Source of the DNA: Nitrospinota bacterium
Lineage (GTDB): Bacteria; UBA8248; JACPRG01
DNA: 5,469 nt
Direction: 5' to 3'
Assembly (NCBI GenBank): GCA_030740135.1
Contig: JASLXW010000291.1
Coordinates: 1-5,469 of the forward strand
Shown here piece after piece: positions 5,008-5,469 of the stretch. The notes below the pieces were generated by a model that ran no database searches, was not told the DNA's origin, and saw only the letters and a program-made list of their open reading frames with translations. How positions within the stretch are numbered: position 1 is the stretch's first letter; the number at the start of each line of letters is the position of its first letter. Position numbers and translations under genes: made by a program.

Positions 5008-5400
5008 TTGGACAAGGAGGTCATCACGACGGACCGGGCGCCGGCCCCCGTCGGCCCATACTCTTTGGGTGTCAAGACCGGCAACCTCGTCTTCGTCTCC
5101 GGGACCGTGGGCTTGGATTCACAGGGAAAGATGGCCGGCGACGGAAGCGTGACGGCCCAGACCCGGCAGGCGTTCGAGAACATCAAGGCCGTTCTGGAGG
5201 CGGCCGGGGGATCGCTGGAGAACGTCGTCAAGGTGACCGTGTTCCTGACCGACCCGGAGGGCTACGCGGACATGAACGCCGTGCGGGCGGAATACTTTCC
5301 AAAGGACCCCCCGGCCAGCTCCGCCTTCGCCGTCAAGCGGCTGATTCCGCCGGACCTGTGCGTGGAGATCGAGGCCGTCGCCGCGTTGCCTTGTGTATAG
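5008..5400 (+). CDS. Stand-alone RidA family protein (reactive intermediate/imine deaminase family)
   Basis: A 130-residue single-domain RidA protein of normal length. It begins MDKEVITTDRAPAPVGPYSL, has Tyr18 and VSGTVG (Ser31) at the positions of E. coli RidA Tyr17 and Ser30, the helix NIKAVLEAAGGSLENVVK, PPASSAF at 101-107 and CVEIEAVA at 118-125 with Glu120 kept. The Arg of the PAR motif is Ser104, as in Rid subfamilies thought not to deaminate 2-aminoacrylate, so ligand binding or another reaction is more likely. The start is a TTG at 5008, chosen because GAGGAGG (4993-4999) lies 8 bases upstream and the protein then begins at the family's usual place. The farther TTG at 4969 has no good ribosome site. 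Its sequence is closer to canonical RidA than to the domains encoded upstream and it lacks their long loop, so it was probably recruited separately. The palindrome cluster before it may allow separate control. Confidence 0.9.
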   Translation: MDKEVITTDRAPAPVGPYSLGVKTGNLVFVSGTVGLDSQGKMAGDGSVTAQTRQAFENIKAVLEAAGGSLENVVKVTVFLTDPEGYADMNAVRAEYFPKDPPASSAFAVKRLIPPDLCVEIEAVAALPCV

Positions 5401-5408
5401 GTTCAGAT

Positions 5409-5423
5409 AGATGTGAGACATCT
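5409..5423 (+). other. Short hairpin just after the last RidA stop
   Basis: AGATGT (5409-5414) and ACATCT (5418-5423) form a 6-bp stem with a GAG loop, starting 8 bases after the TAG. No T-run follows, so termination is doubtful; it may protect the 3' end of the message or be chance. Confidence 0.3.
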
Positions 5424-5463
5424 CCTTGGGTAGGGAGTAGAGTTCCAGGGGCCAACAGAGAGA

Positions 5464-5469
5464 GAGGAG
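5464..5469 (+). promoter_or_regulatory. Purine-rich ribosome-site-like sequence at the window edge
   Basis: The window ends in AGAGAGAGGAG. The final GAGGAG resembles the ribosome sites used by the genes here, so a further plus-strand gene may begin a few bases outside. No start codon is visible. Confidence 0.25.

Overview
The window is GC-rich bacterial DNA (about 60-65% G+C by eye) with Shine-Dalgarno-led genes. It looks like a fragment of accessory catabolism from an uncultured soil- or marine-type bacterium. The mix of a KynB-like cyclase, a zinc alcohol dehydrogenase, an SsuA/THI5-type binding-protein remnant, several RidA proteins and a metallo-beta-lactamase-fold hydrolase recalls lineages such as Rokubacteria, Tectomicrobia or Deltaproteobacteria. 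That placement is a weak inference; no marker gene is present. There are no rRNA, tRNA, CRISPR or insertion-sequence features.

The layout is divergent. The left half reads on the minus strand: a broken solute-binding-protein gene (1638 to 1241), a cyclase-family (PF04199) metal hydrolase (1152 to 331) and the N-terminus of a medium-chain zinc alcohol dehydrogenase (268 to beyond the left edge). A 511-base region without a convincing gene (1639-2149) separates it from the right half, which reads on the plus strand: a long RidA-family frame (2150-3967), a metallo-beta-lactamase-fold hydrolase (4036-4878) and a short stand-alone RidA protein (5008-5400). The last 69 bases end in a purine-rich GAGGAG that may be the ribosome site of a next gene.

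The most unusual part is the RidA cluster. Five RidA-like domains are coded within about 3.3 kb, and only one of them (third domain of the long frame) keeps the Arg of the PAR motif that binds the substrate carboxylate in true RidA enamine/imine deaminases. Three of the domains form one polypeptide and could build a single-chain version of the normal RidA homotrimer. The long frame is probably two genes read as one: a good ribosome site and ATG lie at 2702, a strong hairpin with flanking A and T tracts lies at 2621-2662, and removing one G from a GGGGG run at 2563-2567 would end the first gene at a TGA. Two similar one-base excesses in G/C runs break the binding-protein remnant, so sequencing or assembly error in G/C runs must be considered.

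Working hypothesis (inference): the locus handles a nitrogen-containing or acyl-activated compound. The cyclase and metallo-hydrolase would hydrolyse amide, ester or lactone bonds, the dehydrogenase would oxidise or reduce an alcohol or aldehyde, and the RidA proteins would deaminate or bind reactive enamine/imine intermediates, as the RidA-like 2-aminomuconate deaminase does in aminophenol catabolism.
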